From contig OZ038324.1 in assembly GCA_964035795.1 (NCBI GenBank), forward strand, positions 10,698,251-10,762,250: DNA of 64,000 nt, read 5' to 3'. This DNA is from Pterobdella sp. o SKG-2022. Lineage: Eukaryota > Annelida > Clitellata > Hirudinida > Piscicolidae. Made by a program: the position numbers and the translations under genes. Below are positions 1 to 15,670 of this stretch, piece after piece (the first letter of the stretch is position 1; every line of letters begins with the position of its first letter). The notes below the pieces were generated by a model that saw nothing but the letters and a program-made list of their open reading frames with translations, had not been told where the DNA came from and did no database searches.

Positions 1-4846
<4,846 letters not shown>

Positions 4847-7068
4847 ATGTTTAGGGAAAAAGTTATTTTCACTTTTGTTTTCTTGGTCTGTAATGCCGAA
4901 TTAAGTGAAGTTTACAAACCAAGAAATTTTGTAAGTATGCACATTTACTACAATTTCAAAAAATATATCACTGTAAAAATATTTTTTTAAACAACTTTGA
5001 AATTATAATATCAAAAACTATAATTTATATTCATTTCGTTTAGCAAATGAAACTGGGAATTTCAAAGTTAAAAATTCAGCATTTTTTAGTGAAAAAATAT
5101 AAAAAATTGCATAATTTTCAAAATTTGGTATTTAAGAAAATCACTCAAATAGACCCACGATGACTTGAATGATGACATAAACAACGTGCCTGATGATGCT
5201 GCTCTTGGTGATCTAAGCTGGGATGAAGTTTTCAAGCAACTTTATGAAGATGAGAGGGAAAATGAACAAAGAGAAGCTGACTTGTTGACATACCCTGGTA
5301 TTTTATCAACAAACTTCCAATAATAATGGAAAAAGTTTTTATTTGTTTTCAAAGTCATGAAAAATTAAATTTCAAAACTTAAGTTTCAACTTTTCAAGAA
5401 AAAAAAGCACTTGGAAGTCAACTAAAGATGCAGCACAAATGGAGTGGTCAGGAGTTGGGGGTTGGTGGGTTAAGTGGGGTGGCAGTCAACTCTAAAGGAG
5501 TGGTGCATCTTCTTCATCGCAGTGGCAGGGAATGGATGCCCAAGTAATTTGACTGCATGCTAAAAAAGAACAGTTCTTCAACTGCTATTTAGTTTTGACT
5601 ATTATTTGTATTCAAATGTTTTTGTTACAAATAATGCCTCTCACTCACAAACAAATGGTGATCTTCATTCAAAACTCCAACAGCTCATTTGGAGCAGACC
5701 ACAAGTTTCAGGGCGGCAACAACAAGATTGTGAACAACACTATAGTGGCGATTGACCCAATCAGTGGCAAGTCCATCAAACAGTGGGGAAAAAACTTGTG
5801 AGTTCAAATGCTCTTCCATTTTAAGCACTCATCCAATATTCATGGTGCTCACAACTCAAGGCTGGTTCTGCCTCACGGATTGACCATTGACCACAATGAC
5901 TTGATGTACATTACAGATGTGGCTCTTCACCAGGTACCACTCACCTACATGCATCTCCAACCCACCCACCTACATGCATCTTTCAATCTCACTACTATGC
6001 TTAAATGACATATACTGATGTTACACACACAGATGTTAAGACTCAAAAATGGGGAGGTGGACTTGGAAGTAGGAGAAGCATTCCAGCCTTCTATAGACAT
6101 CCATGACATCCAACGACTCTGCCAACCAACTTCTGTGGCTGTTTGCAAGAATGGGGATTTCTTCATTGCTGATGGGTTGCCATTCATAAATACCATTCAA
6201 CAAAACTCCATAAATCATGACATTCACACAACTGCCAGGTATTGTAACAGTCGAGTGGTGAAATATGACAGACAAGGAGGTGTGAAAGGCATTCTTGGCA
6301 AGGGGGATTTTGACATCCCCCACAGTGTGGCGCTCATGCAAGAAGAAGACCTGTTGTGTGTGGCTGACAGAGAAGCTATGAGGTTGTTGTATTAATTATT
6401 GATTGCTGATGCTTCTCCTTGTATGTGTTGCAAATGATGATGATGATGTGGGCAGGGTGTTGTGTTACAATGCTGGCATCAAGAACTCCCACAAACTGGG
6501 TCAGCAAATCTCTCAGTACATGCACCCAAAAGTAGGACCAGTCTATGCCATCACCTTCAACCATCAAGGTATGCATCATTTGTGTTCTTTCATCATCAAT
6601 GTATCATCATCATCCACATGGCACCAACATTCATCACATCACCTCCACCCACCATACCACTCACTACATCTCCACACTACCCCACCCTCCACAGACTCTT
6701 TGTTATATGGAGTGGCAGCCAAGACTGGAGGCTTGCCTGCTGTGGCATTCACTTTGGATGTCCTTGAAAACCCTATCTACTCATCAGACTTTGTCTCCTT
6801 CTGGACACCTGATGGTGAGGAGGAAGATGAGGAAGATGTGGAGGAGAGCAAGAATGAGACTGACAAACAAGTAGACTTGGCATTACTTTTAGTTGTTTGC
6901 ATAATTGTGAGTGGCATTGTACATTGTTGTAGGTTGTTTTTCAACATTTTTATACTGACATAGGTTGAGTTCAGTACACCTCATGACGTCACCACCGGAA
7001 ACTCTCGAGTCTACGTAGTACAGCCCAGCCCTTCCTTTCTCTGGTGCTTCCAGAGAACCTCTGTGTGA
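4847..7068 (+). CDS. PAL: Peptidyl-alpha-hydroxyglycine alpha-amidating lyase (PAL), secreted, complete
   Basis: PAL performs the second step of peptide C-terminal amidation, cleaving peptidyl-hydroxyglycine to amidated peptide and glyoxylate in the secretory pathway. Ten exons fit in phase: 4847-4930, 5153-5297, 5408-5543, 5684-5797, 5861-5933, 6033-6175, 6239-6382, 6456-6568, 6695-6870, 6964-7068, giving 410 residues. Exon 1 encodes a signal peptide (VIFTFVFLVCNA) and exon 2 an acidic linker. The six-bladed propeller follows. The three zinc-ligand histidines of the family are present in LPHGLTI, IPHSVAL and TPHDV, as are the catalytic Arg context (LLHRSG) and Tyr context (GYCNSR). TDVALHQ and LLCVADRE are further signature blocks. 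No PHM domain is joined to it, so it is a stand-alone lyase as in insects and nematodes. The last blade carries an unusual acidic insert (EEEDEEDVEE). I chose the start for its signal peptide and phase; identity is near certain. Confidence 0.93.
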
Positions 7069-7432
7069 GGGTGGCACCACTTGATTTGTGGTGGCTTTTA
7101 TGCTCATATGAGCAGATTGTGTATTGAAGTTCAATCTAGTATTTGTTGTGCCAAGTATTCATATATACCCACATAAACGATTATTCGGTAGGTAGCGCAA
7201 TGCACCTTTGATGTGTTGTAATGTTAGGCTGCGGTTTGTCACCATTCAAAATTGTTCGTGTTTAAACTATTTTTAAGCAAATGAATCTAAAAATCTTAGA
7301 TTTTGTTCAAAAAGTAAAAATATGAATTTTATTTGCAAATTAAATCTGTCAAATGGAGGGATTTGGATGAAGTGTACAAAAATTAAATATTTTTACAAAC
7401 GGATCTGACCTTTAAATAAGAACCTTCCAAAG

Positions 7433-10400
7433 CTAATGACAAATGTACGAAAGAAACACGAGGCAAATAAACAAGAGTAGATTTGGACGGTGGATAAGGA
7501 GAGGCAGGATGAGAACGAGGGAGGTACAAAGGTGGTGTGCCCCATTGACGCCCCTTCTTCTTTGCAACGTCAGTGACTCCACAGACTCGAGAGAGCCACT
7601 CAGTTTGAAAGTGTCTGCCATCGAGGTTTTGAGAGCAATGGAGGCGTGCTCAGGCTTGCCTGTCAAATTGGCGTCATGGAAACAAGCCTGCTGAAAGTAG
7701 CCTGACAGACTCAGGCATGATGACTCATGCAGCTTGTGCTCCTTCAGCTTGACCCTGGAAAATGGACACCCCAGGTGACACAATTGCAGGTTCTTCTCAG
7801 CTTCCTGCTCTTGTTGCCCCCTTCTCAAAAGGTGTTGCATGGACCGGCCTGGCATCGAGGGCTTTAAAGAGTCAAACAGGGAATTCTCGCCCTTGAACAT
7901 CTTCATCAACGACTCTTCATCATCTTCATTCAACTCATACTCAAATGACTCATATTCATCATCAGCCTGTCCTCCCTCCACCACTTCACTTGGCATTTTC
8001 ACAAACACTGACAATTCTTCAAACACTCTCCTCACGTGAACGAATGTGTCAATGTGCCTCATTGAGATCACCACGTGACCTGATGACTGCTGCGCCACAC
8101 GAACACTGTGGTCTGCCCCAAAAGAGGTGGATCCATCGTGGAAAGAAGAAGGCAGGGCTTGGGAGGAGGCTTCATATGTGACGTAATGATCTGGGTGGGT
8201 GCACTCGCCTCTCTGTTTGATGATAACTGTAACCTGTGGGTGGTGGAGAGGTGCTGCTGAGGGTGAGCAACATGTCTTTCTAAAATACAATGACTTGATT
8301 CTCATGCAGTTTAATGGTGCAAAAAATATGAGTCATAACATTACCAAAGCACTTGATTATTTCACACTAGCTTCTCTCATCTTTTATCTTTCTACGTAAT
8401 GTTGTCAAGTTTATCATGCATCACATTCAATTGAAACTTGTGGCAACAAATACAACAACTCTGGAAGAGGTAGTGTGAGGTTGACAAAAGATTGAAAGAA
8501 ATATTTAATAGTTACAAGCAGTGGCAAACGAAGGAGGCAACCTGAAATAGTGTAAAATGGACTGAAGAACAAAGAAATTGCCAAAGAAGATTTGGAAGGA
8601 AATGAATCAAAGAGGTGAGGCAGAAGGAATAATTGTAATTTACGATTGCCACTAAGAGAGGTAATTACTGATTTATATGGACTGCTTTTAAAAGCTTATT
8701 TGCTGCTTTATAAAAACACGCAGGAATGTAAGGCTAGCAAGATGAGTTGGAGAAGTTTATTGGCGCAAGATCAAAAGAGCATGAATATTTGATTGAAGGA
8801 AACACTGGCGGTTTTTATTGACGCTTTTTCCTTATTCCAGACCATCACATTTATGTAGTTTGTTCATCACTACATGATTAATGTTGAGTAGGGTGAGAGG
8901 TAGAGGGCGGTGGTGGTGAGAGGGAGGGAGAATGATGCAAACAATGAACAAGAGCGTTTGAATATATATTCCTTCAAACAGAAAATATGGTTCAGTGGCG
9001 TTTATGAATTTAAATGTGGCGAAAAAGAGGTATCATCACCTCCACCACTATCATCATCAACATTCTCCTCATCCTCGTAGATCGACGCAGGGATGGAGGT
9101 CTAGGCAAAAAAATGTTGAGTTTAATAAAATTTTAAAGTAGGAGGTCATGCTAATAATGAAACTGAAGCAATAATAAAAACACAAAAAAATATAATAATA
9201 GCAAGAATAATAAGCATAATTATGATTGAACGAAAAGTAGTAAAAAAAAGGAAGAATAAAGATGATATTTCAAAACAAGGCAATAAAAGTAATTAGAAAA
9301 GATGAGGAAGAAGATGTGGAAAAGGAAGATGATGATGAATTAGAAAAAGATGAAAAAAAATAGGATAATGAAGGAGAGGAAGAGGGAGATGGAGAAATAA
9401 CTACAGATAAGACTTTAATGAGGGCTGGACCCTTATCATTCATATTTGCACGCACAACTCACATCAACACACATACAAAACAAATATCTCCCACACCTCA
9501 AATCAACACAAACTTGATTGAAACAAGAATATACGTATTTTAGTGAAATCAAGTGGCGTCAATGAAAAAATAAGAACCTTAAGGAGCGTGCTCCAATATA
9601 TATGTTGGGCCTAGTAATGAAGAAGATGATGATGATGATGATGAAATTAGTGAGCAGGTGCACAAGTCAAATAGGTATATGCATCACTTGATGAAAAAGT
9701 TGAAGGTGGTCATGATGATGATGATATACCGAGGAAGAGAGGAATAATGAAAAGATAAAATGCAAGAACAAATAAGAGAAGGGAGGATAGTTGCGGAAAT
9801 GTGGGAGGTGTGTTCGAGTGGAGCTTTGATGTGCTCAAATTAATGTTTTGTCTGTTTGCAGCGTTCAAGAGGCGCCTGCAAACAATGCAATCTACAAACT
9901 TTTCCATCGACGCCACTACATAGTTATGTTTACATACAATACTGACTTTGCTAACGAGTGGGTAGGTGTTTCGAGATACAGTGAGTTGGATGGAGAAATG
10001 GTTGTTGTCAACAGCGGGGATAGCGCCAACTAGGTCACATGACTGATACTGCTGGTCGAAGATGCGTACATGGAGGTTACCAAAGATACCACACACACGG
10101 TATTTAGGGTTGATTTGGAGGTGGTTGGAGGGGGGTGGGTCATGGTTGTGCTTGTAGGTACATATTTGGGGAGGGTGCGCTTGTTTGTGGTGGTGTTTCT
10201 GCTCAAGCACTGGACCCTGATTGGGGCACCCTGACTGCTTCATCCTGCGCTCGATCACCTTCTGAGCGCTGTGAAAAGGGAGGTGGCCGTGACATGAGGA
10301 AGATATGTTGGCGAGGCATTGATGGAATGTTCTGAAACTTTTGCATTCTTTTTCTTTCTCAACAGAAGAAATGGAGGGGTGTTTGGAAGAGGAGAAATCC

Positions 10401-10497
10401 ATGTTGATCTGCAAGACTTCATTGGCCATCTGGTGCAGGTCCCAACATTTGGAAATGCCATCTTCACACTCCACATGATCACTGCGGAAGACTCTGC
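7433..10497 (-). CDS. RGM: Repulsive guidance molecule (RGM/hemojuvelin family), 5' exon not found
   Basis: RGM proteins are GPI-anchored BMP co-receptors and neogenin ligands. Two exons are clear: 9,947-10,497 and 7,433-8,233, joined in phase 0 across a 1.7 kb intron. Exon A has the N-terminal cysteine helix module (EKECKSFRTFHQC to SCHGHLPFHSAQ) and the start of the partial von Willebrand D module (CGIFGNLHVRIF, then YQSCDLVGAIPAVDNN). Exon B continues that module, then has LQLCHLGCPFSRV and YFQQACFHDANLTG, matching the conserved C-terminal cysteines, and ends in a hydrophobic stretch typical of a GPI signal. Two vertebrate hallmarks are missing: RGD reads HGH, and the GDPH self-cleavage site reads GNLH. 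An acidic insert (DDEYESFEYELNEDDEES) lies between MPSEVV and LQLC. A signal-peptide exon must lie above 10,640 but I could not identify it. Confidence 0.88.
8234..9946 (-). other. RGM intron, 1.7 kb
   Basis: The intron starts GTCAGT (minus strand, after AGCAAA) and ends CACAG before GTTACAG. It contains purine-rich low-complexity DNA (9,240-9,420) and short GAT runs near 9,630 and 9,710. I see no gene or mobile element inside. Confidence 0.75.
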
Positions 10498-10645
10498 CTG
10501 TGGAGTGAGAGTGGTTGTTTATGGGAGGTGGATAAAGAGAGGTTGTGTATGGGAGGTGGAGTGGGAGTGGTTGTGTATGGGAGTTGGAGTGGGAGTGGTT
10601 GTGTATGGGAGGTGGAGTGAGAGTGGTTGTGTATGGGAGATGGGA
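10498..10645 (-). repeat. 28-bp minisatellite abutting the RGM 3' splice site
   Basis: About five copies of a 28-bp unit (minus strand: CCCATACACAACCACTCTCA plus CTCCACCT). The final unit reads CTCACTCCAC followed by AG, which is the acceptor of the RGM exon at 10,497. The pyrimidine-rich unit supplies the polypyrimidine tract. Confidence 0.85.
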
Positions 10646-11532
10646 TTGGTGGGCAACATTGATGACAAGAGATAAAATCATCTGTTGAGCCAACCAAGCA
10701 TTTCAAATCCTTAATCCTACCACTCAGTATAACATCCATCTACCAACCATCCATCCATCAATCTATTTTTCTCTCTTTATCCATCCATCATCAACTACTT
10801 CAAAACTGAATTATAAATAATAATATAATAATATACATATTAGATTAAACTGCTGTAGGTGTCCCAGTAGCTGGGGTATACAGCAGTCAGTTAAAAAACC
10901 TTCTCTTCTCAGCCTGGTTTCAAATGAATCATTAAATAAATGCTTCAGCAGTGAATCAACTTAATTATCAGCAAAAAAACTTTCTTAAATAAATCAGCAA
11001 AGATATTGAATTTCCAAGACTGGTGCTTATGTGCTTGTGTCTTCAAACATGTGTGTATTATCACATGTGTGCTCACAACCTATGAGTGGCAGCCAAAAAA
11101 ATTTTATATAACTCCTTTATAAAAAGTTAATTAAAATAAAATATGCCCTCAACAACCAGTCATCTAGTATGTTGTTAATGAAAGTTTATATGGGTGAATG
11201 TGTGTGTGTGTGTGTGTGAGCATGTTTGTGTTTGTGCATATATATGCTCACACAAACACACACTGTTTCTGCATTTATCCACCATGGGCTGGGTGCAAGT
11301 GATTGAAGAAATTTTTTTTGATGATTTTTGATGCCTTGACGCTTGAAACAAACAAACAAACACACACACACACCCACATGCAATAACACATGCATACATG
11401 AAGAGAGCACAGAGATGTTATCAGGAATTAAATGAGTTTTCCATTGAAAAGAGTGAAGCAGGCTTAATTGACAGCAGTTAAAATTATTTGTCATGAATCA
11501 CTCTTGAGTTCAACATAAGCATTTATTTCATC

Positions 11533-11534
<2 letters not shown>
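10646..11534. other. Spacer with low-complexity DNA
   Basis: No convincing exon is visible, although the first exon of RGM should lie here or further right. It contains short CATC repeats (10,735-10,790), a 39-bp foldback repeat (10,849-10,887), TG tracts near 11,200 and a CA tract near 11,360. Confidence 0.5.
10849..10887. repeat. 39-bp foldback repeat, copy 1
   Basis: The segment begins ACTGCTGTA and ends TACAGCAGT, so its ends are inverted repeats, with CCCAGTAGCTGGGG in the middle. Its reverse complement closely matches 20,567-20,605. Confidence 0.75.
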
Positions 11535-11574
<40 letters not shown>

Positions 11575-11745
11575 TCTGCGGCCAACAAGGCAGGTCTGAC
11601 AAACCACATCTGCCAAGTCCACAAAGCACCATCATTACAACATTGCCCGAATTGCAATAACGTTTTCAAAAAACAAGGACTTCATAACCACGTGAAGAAA
11701 TGTTCCAGAAATCAATCTTCAGTGCACCTGCTGTCAAGTGGATAA
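11535..11745 (+). mobile_element. LINE 3'-end fragment: TG tract plus zinc-finger tail
   Basis: A TG microsatellite (about 11,535-11,571) is followed in frame by NKAGLTNHICQVH, then CPNCNNVF and QGLHNHVKKC and a stop. These are the C2H2-like terminal motifs seen at 3,590-3,730 and 58,430-58,500. Only the last about 170 bp of the element remains, and here the TG tract lies on the 5' side, so the fragment is rearranged. Confidence 0.75.
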
Positions 11746-13975
11746 CGCACTTCCAAGTCCAAGTGTGGTTTTATACAAAAATGTGAATTGAGAGTAAAAG
11801 AATTTCAAATCTGAACTTAATTCTCCCACAAGTGAGAACAACAAAAGTGAAAATTTAAAAAAAACAACAAGCACGCCATGGACACACTACCAGAAAACCA
11901 ATGACACCATGTCACCACTCTGATAACCCATCAACAAAAGCTATATACATGATACCAGGAAATTGTGAGAAGGTATGAATTCTGCAGGTTAAAACTTCAG
12001 AAAACTATTGAAGACCAAACAGTATCACTTCTGAGTATGTGTTATTCAGAGTTTAGAGTCTTGAGACACTAAAGTATTTATCCACTCCAGTTCTAATTAG
12101 AACTAAATTTATAACCTTTTGCATCTTGAACTCAGTCATATATGGTATGTGATTGGATGTGACATTTGTTCAAGTAGGAAAATGAAGTACATATTTGAAA
12201 CAACAATTCCCTTGAATGAAAAAAATGCAAATTCACAATAAAAACATGAAGATTCAATCATTAATATTATCATGATGTTGACGAGTAATAACAAAAAAAC
12301 AAACCAATGGATGGAGGAATGAAAAGGGATGAGAGAAGAAGGAAGATGAAGAAGGATGTTGATGGTGGAGGAATATTTGATATAGGTCTTTTGTGTTGTG
12401 AGGTTTGTGTGGTTGTGTTCGAAGATAAGTAGACTGCTTTATCAAATGCTGTATTTTTAGTTGAAAACTTTGTTTTTTGTGTAGTGCAAAATGTTGTAAA
12501 TTTTTGTTGTGTTGCAGGAATTTGTTGGTGGTACAAGAGGCAGTGGTGATGAGATGCGCCACTTGATGCGGAGCAAGAACAGTGACTCATCAAGGATTTG
12601 TTACCATCAATTTATAGCGTGGCTAATATGCTTTAAGTGAAGTTTGGTGAATTTGTCAGTTTGATGCCTTAGATAGGGGGTTTAAAGAAAAATTTGAAGT
12701 TGAAAATATTGAGACAACTATTAGGTTAACATTTTGAGTTTATATTTTCCTATATAAGAATGAATGAAATTCGGTTTTAATTTTTTTAAAAAACTTTATT
12801 TGTTAATATTTTCGGCAAAATATCGATTGATCGAGTCTCACATTTTAATTTTTCAAATTCGTTTCGATCAAAAGTATTAATAATTTTGTTTGAATTTGAA
12901 TAAATTGTAAACAACTTCAACAAAAATATCGATAATCTGAAAAATATTTCAAACAAAAAAGACTAAAATTTCGCAACAACGAAAGCACATTTGCTTGACG
13001 AAAAGTGAATGGACGCGAATTAAGTGAACAAAGCGTTAGGAAGCATTAAAACTCGAATTTTAGAATACTTATTGTTTATTTTTGGGAAATTAAAAAATAT
13101 GAAATTTTTATTAAAATTTCCATTTTTTGTTCAGTGTTCACCATCTAAAGCTGAAACTTATAAAACAAATTTATAATTCCTAGTTATGATTCAGTCTAGG
13201 CACATTTGGTTTTGATTAAATTATTATTCGAGCCAGAATTAGATCCATTTATTCAAAGAAAGCTCAATCGATTGTGGTATTGATCGAGTCATATAAAATA
13301 ACTGTTTCCATTGCATAATCTCCTTCCTTTTGAACATCAATATCCACAAACATATAAATCAGCCTTTTTGTGCATACAATATGCCTACCATTAATGCTGC
13401 CAATAAATTACTTGTACAATTATGAGGTACTGCTGCGGTGGTTTGATTATGGCGTTTTATGTCAGTTCACTTATGGTGGTGATGATGTTAAGATGGGGAT
13501 GATGGTGAACTTTATAGGATTATGAGTGTTATGTTGCAGTTGAAGGAATTGTATAAAGAGATGAGGTGATAAATGGAGCATTTCAAGAGAGTTGTGTGTT
13601 TACAACATGTGTGTTGTGTGCTTACAACATGTGTGTTTACAACATGTGTTGTGACGTAGTTTAATATCGCATTGTTTGTTGCAGAATGATCTTCACTTTA
13701 TGAGCTCTAACGCTACTTAACATATCTTCATTTGCATTAGAGCCATTATAATTAGTGTGATGATAAAACATTGAAAAAGAAGCCCCTCTTGGACAAATAT
13801 TTATCCAAAATGGCTTCCATTTCAAAGCCACTCAAAGTATATAAATAATTACAAAAGCAAATATAAAAAATTGGCAAACCTCGCGAGTGAAATACAGGTA
13901 CAATCCTCGGTAACATGAGCAACAAACATACCACCTGGCTTTTAACATCGCAAATCTCGCTTCTTCCTTTATATA
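11746..13975. other. Intergenic, nothing firmly recognised
   Basis: AT-rich DNA. One possible splice acceptor with an open segment lies at about 12,518-12,630 (+, DEMRHLMRSKN), without homology I recognise. Long minus-strand open frames at 12,254-12,593 are compositionally biased and unsupported. A short repeat of acaacatgtgtg occurs at 13,590-13,650. Confidence 0.5.
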
Positions 13976-13980
13976 TAATA

Positions 13981-13998
13981 TAATCACACACGACACAC

Positions 13999-14044
<46 letters not shown>

Positions 14045-14062
14045 GTGTGTCGTTTGTGATTA
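13981..14062. repeat. Near-perfect palindrome with (TA)n core
   Basis: The left arm TAATCACACACGACACACGT and the right arm (reverse complement TAATCACAAACGACACACGT) differ at one base and flank an alternating TA tract. The 82-bp structure could extrude as a cruciform. Confidence 0.9.
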
Positions 14063-14256
14063 TGTGTGCTTCCATGTGATCGATGCAGTGCTTGTAGCAG
14101 GTAGGGCCTCAGAATTTGTATGAGCTTCAAAACAAAATATTTACATTAAGAAATGAATCTAAAAATAACTGCAATCAAAAAACACAATTATAAAATTAAT
14201 ACTAGAACAACAGGGAAAAAATAATAGCAATAATAATAATTAAAATAAAAATTAAA

Positions 14257-14826
14257 TAATAATGATATCACAAATAAGAATAATAATAACACTGATAATT
14301 ATAACAAAAATAATAATAACAACACAAATAATATTAATAATAATAACACAAATAATAATAACAATAATAACACAAATAATAATAACAATAATAACACAAA
14401 TAATAACAATAATAACACAAATAATAATAACAATAATAACACAAATAATAATAACAATAATAACACAAATAATAACAACAATAATAACACAAATAATAAC
14501 AACAATAATAACACAAATAATAACAACAATAATAACACAAATAATAACAACAATAATAACACAAATAATAATAACAATAATAATAATAACACAAATAATA
14601 ATAATAATAACACAAATAATAATAATAATGACACAAATAATAATAATAATAATAATACAAATAATAATAATAATATTGATAATAATAATAATAATAACAC
14701 AAATAATAATAATTATATCACAAATAATAATAATAATAACACAAATAATAATAATTATATCACAAATAATAATAATAATAACACAAATAATAATAATAAT
14801 AACACAAATAATAATAATAATAATAA
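14257..14826. repeat. (AAT/AAC)n compound microsatellite, about 570 bp
   Basis: Almost pure AAT and AAC trinucleotides with interspersed ACAAAT. It is open in several frames on both strands purely from composition. No gene is called. Confidence 0.97.
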
Positions 14827-14894
14827 AGAAGGTATAATTAGTAGTGTTATCCGAGTGCAAGAAGATTATTGCAAACACTTTGTGAACGCTATAT

Positions 14895-15025
14895 TATCCT
14901 TTTCTTATTTCTATTTTTCTTTTTATTTCTATTTTTCTTCTTATTTCTATTTTTCTTTTTATTTCTATTTTTCTTTTTATTTCTATTTTTCTTTTTATTT
15001 CTATTTTTTTTTATTTCTATTTTTT
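14895..15025. repeat. TTTCTATTTTTC short tandem repeat
   Basis: About ten copies of a 16- to 18-bp TTTATTTCTATTTTTCT unit immediately after the AAT/AAC tract. Confidence 0.9.
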
Positions 15026-15369
15026 AACAAAAAATCTGAAAAGAAACAGTGAAAAAATGCAAAACTACTGAAATCACCTCATTTCGTATATTTATAGTTT
15101 CCATTTATTTAAAACTTTTAGTGCTTATTTATTTTTTTTTTCATTAAAACTTCAATGTTTATGTTGTTATTTTTTTATTATGTTTCTTATTATTCATAGC
15201 TCGATCATCTTTTATAATTACACCTATTCGCCCGATAATTCGGAACCCCCCGAATATATAAATTATCAAGTCTCCCATCGATTCTTCTTTGTCTAAACAA
15301 TAGAAATAATATAATAATAATAATATTATTATGAACATAATAATAAAAATAACTAGAAAAACTACCTTA

Positions 15370-15525
15370 ACAGCTCTCAGGCAGCTGAAAACTGTAGGCG
15401 CCCTCAGCATCCTAACTTCCAGACCTGAAGGCGCCATCTCATCACCCTAGCTTCCAAAGCTGAAAGCGCCATCTCAGCACCCTAGCTTCCAGATCTGAAG
15501 GCACCATTTCATCACCCTAGTTTTT
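15370..15525. repeat. 43-bp minisatellite, about 3.5 copies
   Basis: The unit contains CCTAGCTTCCAGACCTGAAG followed by GCGCCATCTCATCAC, repeated with variants. It is GC-richer than its surroundings and lies in no gene that I can define. Short ACT/CACC repeats follow at 15,640-15,700. Confidence 0.85.
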
Positions 15526-15638
15526 AGACTTGCTGGCTGGTGGCACTGATGCCTCTCAGCGCACAAACATCTTGTTTTTCTGCACTCTTTTGAGCTCACT
15601 ACATTCTTCGTCACGATATATTGATGTCTTGTATCACC

Positions 15639-15670
<32 letters not shown>

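Noticed and set aside
6545..6874. Alternative plus-strand frames across the PAL 3' exons
   Set aside because: They ignore the intron at 6,569-6,694 and lack propeller motifs; the phase-consistent model explains the region.
9710..10693. Single 327-residue RGM frame read through the minisatellite (TTTLTPPPIHNHSHS)
   Set aside because: The His/Ser/Pro repeat is the intronic 28-bp array; a good acceptor at 10,498 and family alignment start the exon there.
14252..14878. 208-residue and similar Ile/Thr/Val or Leu-rich open frames on both strands
   Set aside because: Produced by the AAT/AAC microsatellite; every frame is open because the repeat lacks stop trinucleotides.
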